Positions 63,703 to 64,000 of a stretch of DNA of 64,000 nucleotides are shown here, one piece after another. The position numbers and the translations under genes were made by a program. A model generated the notes under the pieces. The model saw only the letters and a program-made list of their open reading frames with translations. It did not search any database and was not told the DNA's origin. The DNA is taken from positions 1 through 64,000 of the forward strand of contig NZ_KB895340.1 of the NCBI RefSeq assembly GCF_000374805.1, read 5' to 3'. Position 1 is the first letter of the stretch. Each line of letters starts with the position of its first letter. This stretch comes from Chitiniphilus shinanonensis DSM 23277. GTDB taxonomy: Bacteria > Pseudomonadota > Gammaproteobacteria > Burkholderiales > Chitinibacteraceae.

Positions 63703-64000
63703 ACTCGTCCTGCAAGCCCAGGGCCTGGGCAAGACCTACCGCAGCGGCAAGCTGGAAACGCCGGTGCTGTCGGATATCGATTTCACGCTGGCTCCGGGCG
63801 AGACCGTGGCCATCGTCGGCGCCTCGGGTTCTGGCAAATCCACCCTGCTGCACTGCCTGGGCGCGCTGGATCAACCCACCAGCGGCAACGTCAGTCTGCT
63901 CGGCAAGGATCCGTTCCGCCTTGGCGAACAACTGCGCGGCGCGCTGCGCAATCAGCACCTGGGTTTCGTCTATCAGTTCCACCACCTGCTGCCCGAATTC
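63695..64000 (+). CDS. lolD: Lipoprotein-releasing ABC transporter ATP-binding protein LolD (partial, cut by window end)
   Basis: 102 codons are visible. [20 protein letters not shown], Walker [21 protein letters not shown] and the Q-loop [12 protein letters not shown] fit LolD, whose FHHLLPEF is characteristic. The ATG overlaps the lolC stop region (ATGAGTGA). The signature and Walker B lie outside the window. Confidence 0.95.
   Translation, partial: MSELVLQAQGLGKTYRSGKLETPVLSDIDFTLAPGETVAIVGASGSGKSTLLHCLGALDQPTSGNVSLLGKDPFRLGEQLRGALRNQHLGFVYQFHHLLPEF

Overview
This 64 kb window comes from a GC-rich betaproteobacterium, most likely of the order Neisseriales (Chromobacteriaceae/Chitinibacteraceae-like). 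The evidence is the 5' end of a 16S rRNA gene at the left edge, a betaproteobacterial sdhCDAB-sdhE-gltA-sucAB-lpdA-sucCD block, a leuC-entericidin-leuD arrangement, flagellar genes and pyruvate formate-lyase. I cannot name the genus from the sequence alone. No transposase, integrase, tRNA or CRISPR array was seen, but there is an unusually rich set of intergenic inverted repeats.

Layout. 1-560: start of a 16S gene on the minus strand with a strong rRNA promoter and a boxA-like element. 559-10220: accessory and housekeeping genes (LysR regulator with divergent MFS exporter, dkgB, fliD, alpha/beta hydrolase, Na+/H+ antiporter, SulP transporter). 10757-24806: a large phosphonate locus with phnGHIJKLM, divergent regulator phnF, a second phnM-like gene with a DUF1045 2H-phosphoesterase gene and phnN, then phnCDE, a PhnZ-like HD protein and an MFS transporter. 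The phnG and phnC upstream regions share an identical 12-bp sequence that looks like the PhnF operator, so both units are probably one regulon. 25045-33845: a mini flagellar rod-like protein, SDR, hydroxyacid dehydrogenase, argP with divergent lysA, then leuC-entericidin-leuD-nagB-leuB. 34011-36190: a repeat-rich island with a secreted barnase-like RNase and its barstar inhibitor, bordered by two different inverted-repeat elements. 36201-43434: small regulators, a radical SAM protein, a universal stress protein, a thioesterase, a TerB-like protein, a chemotaxis receptor with a C-terminal sensor-like domain, a family 6 uracil-DNA glycosylase-like protein, and a CaCA cation exchanger preceded by a recognisable yybP-ykoY (Mn2+) riboswitch. 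43886-56738: TCA cycle genes, all on the minus strand. 56881-58819: a GntR regulator divergent from mdh across a perfect palindrome. 59168-62362: pflB and pflA. 62467-64000: lolC and the start of lolD, cut by the window end.

How the parts work together. The phn locus would import phosphonates (PhnCDE) and release phosphate by C-P lyase. It has no phnP, and the 2H-fold DUF1045 protein is the obvious candidate to open the cyclic ribose phosphate product. The sdh-glt-suc cluster plus mdh encodes the oxidative TCA arm from citrate synthase to malate dehydrogenase, apart from aconitase, isocitrate dehydrogenase and fumarase. PflB/PflA give an anaerobic pyruvate route, and an FNR-like site lies upstream.

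Repeats. Family 1 (four copies: 2825-2952, 5964-6077, 22046-22117, 34011-34134) has ends resembling GAGCGGCTGACAAAAC. Family 2 (four copies: 10468-10576, 10615-10710, 13427-13535, 29511-29623) carries a CCCTCGC/GCGAGGG hairpin and a GCCCGGC/GCCGGG hairpin about 60-70 nt apart; one copy has become the C-terminal tail of PhnJ. There are also a MITE-like element, a nested 265-bp palindromic element with perfect 25-bp arms, and two short-period inverted arrays (CACAGAG type and GTGAGG type).
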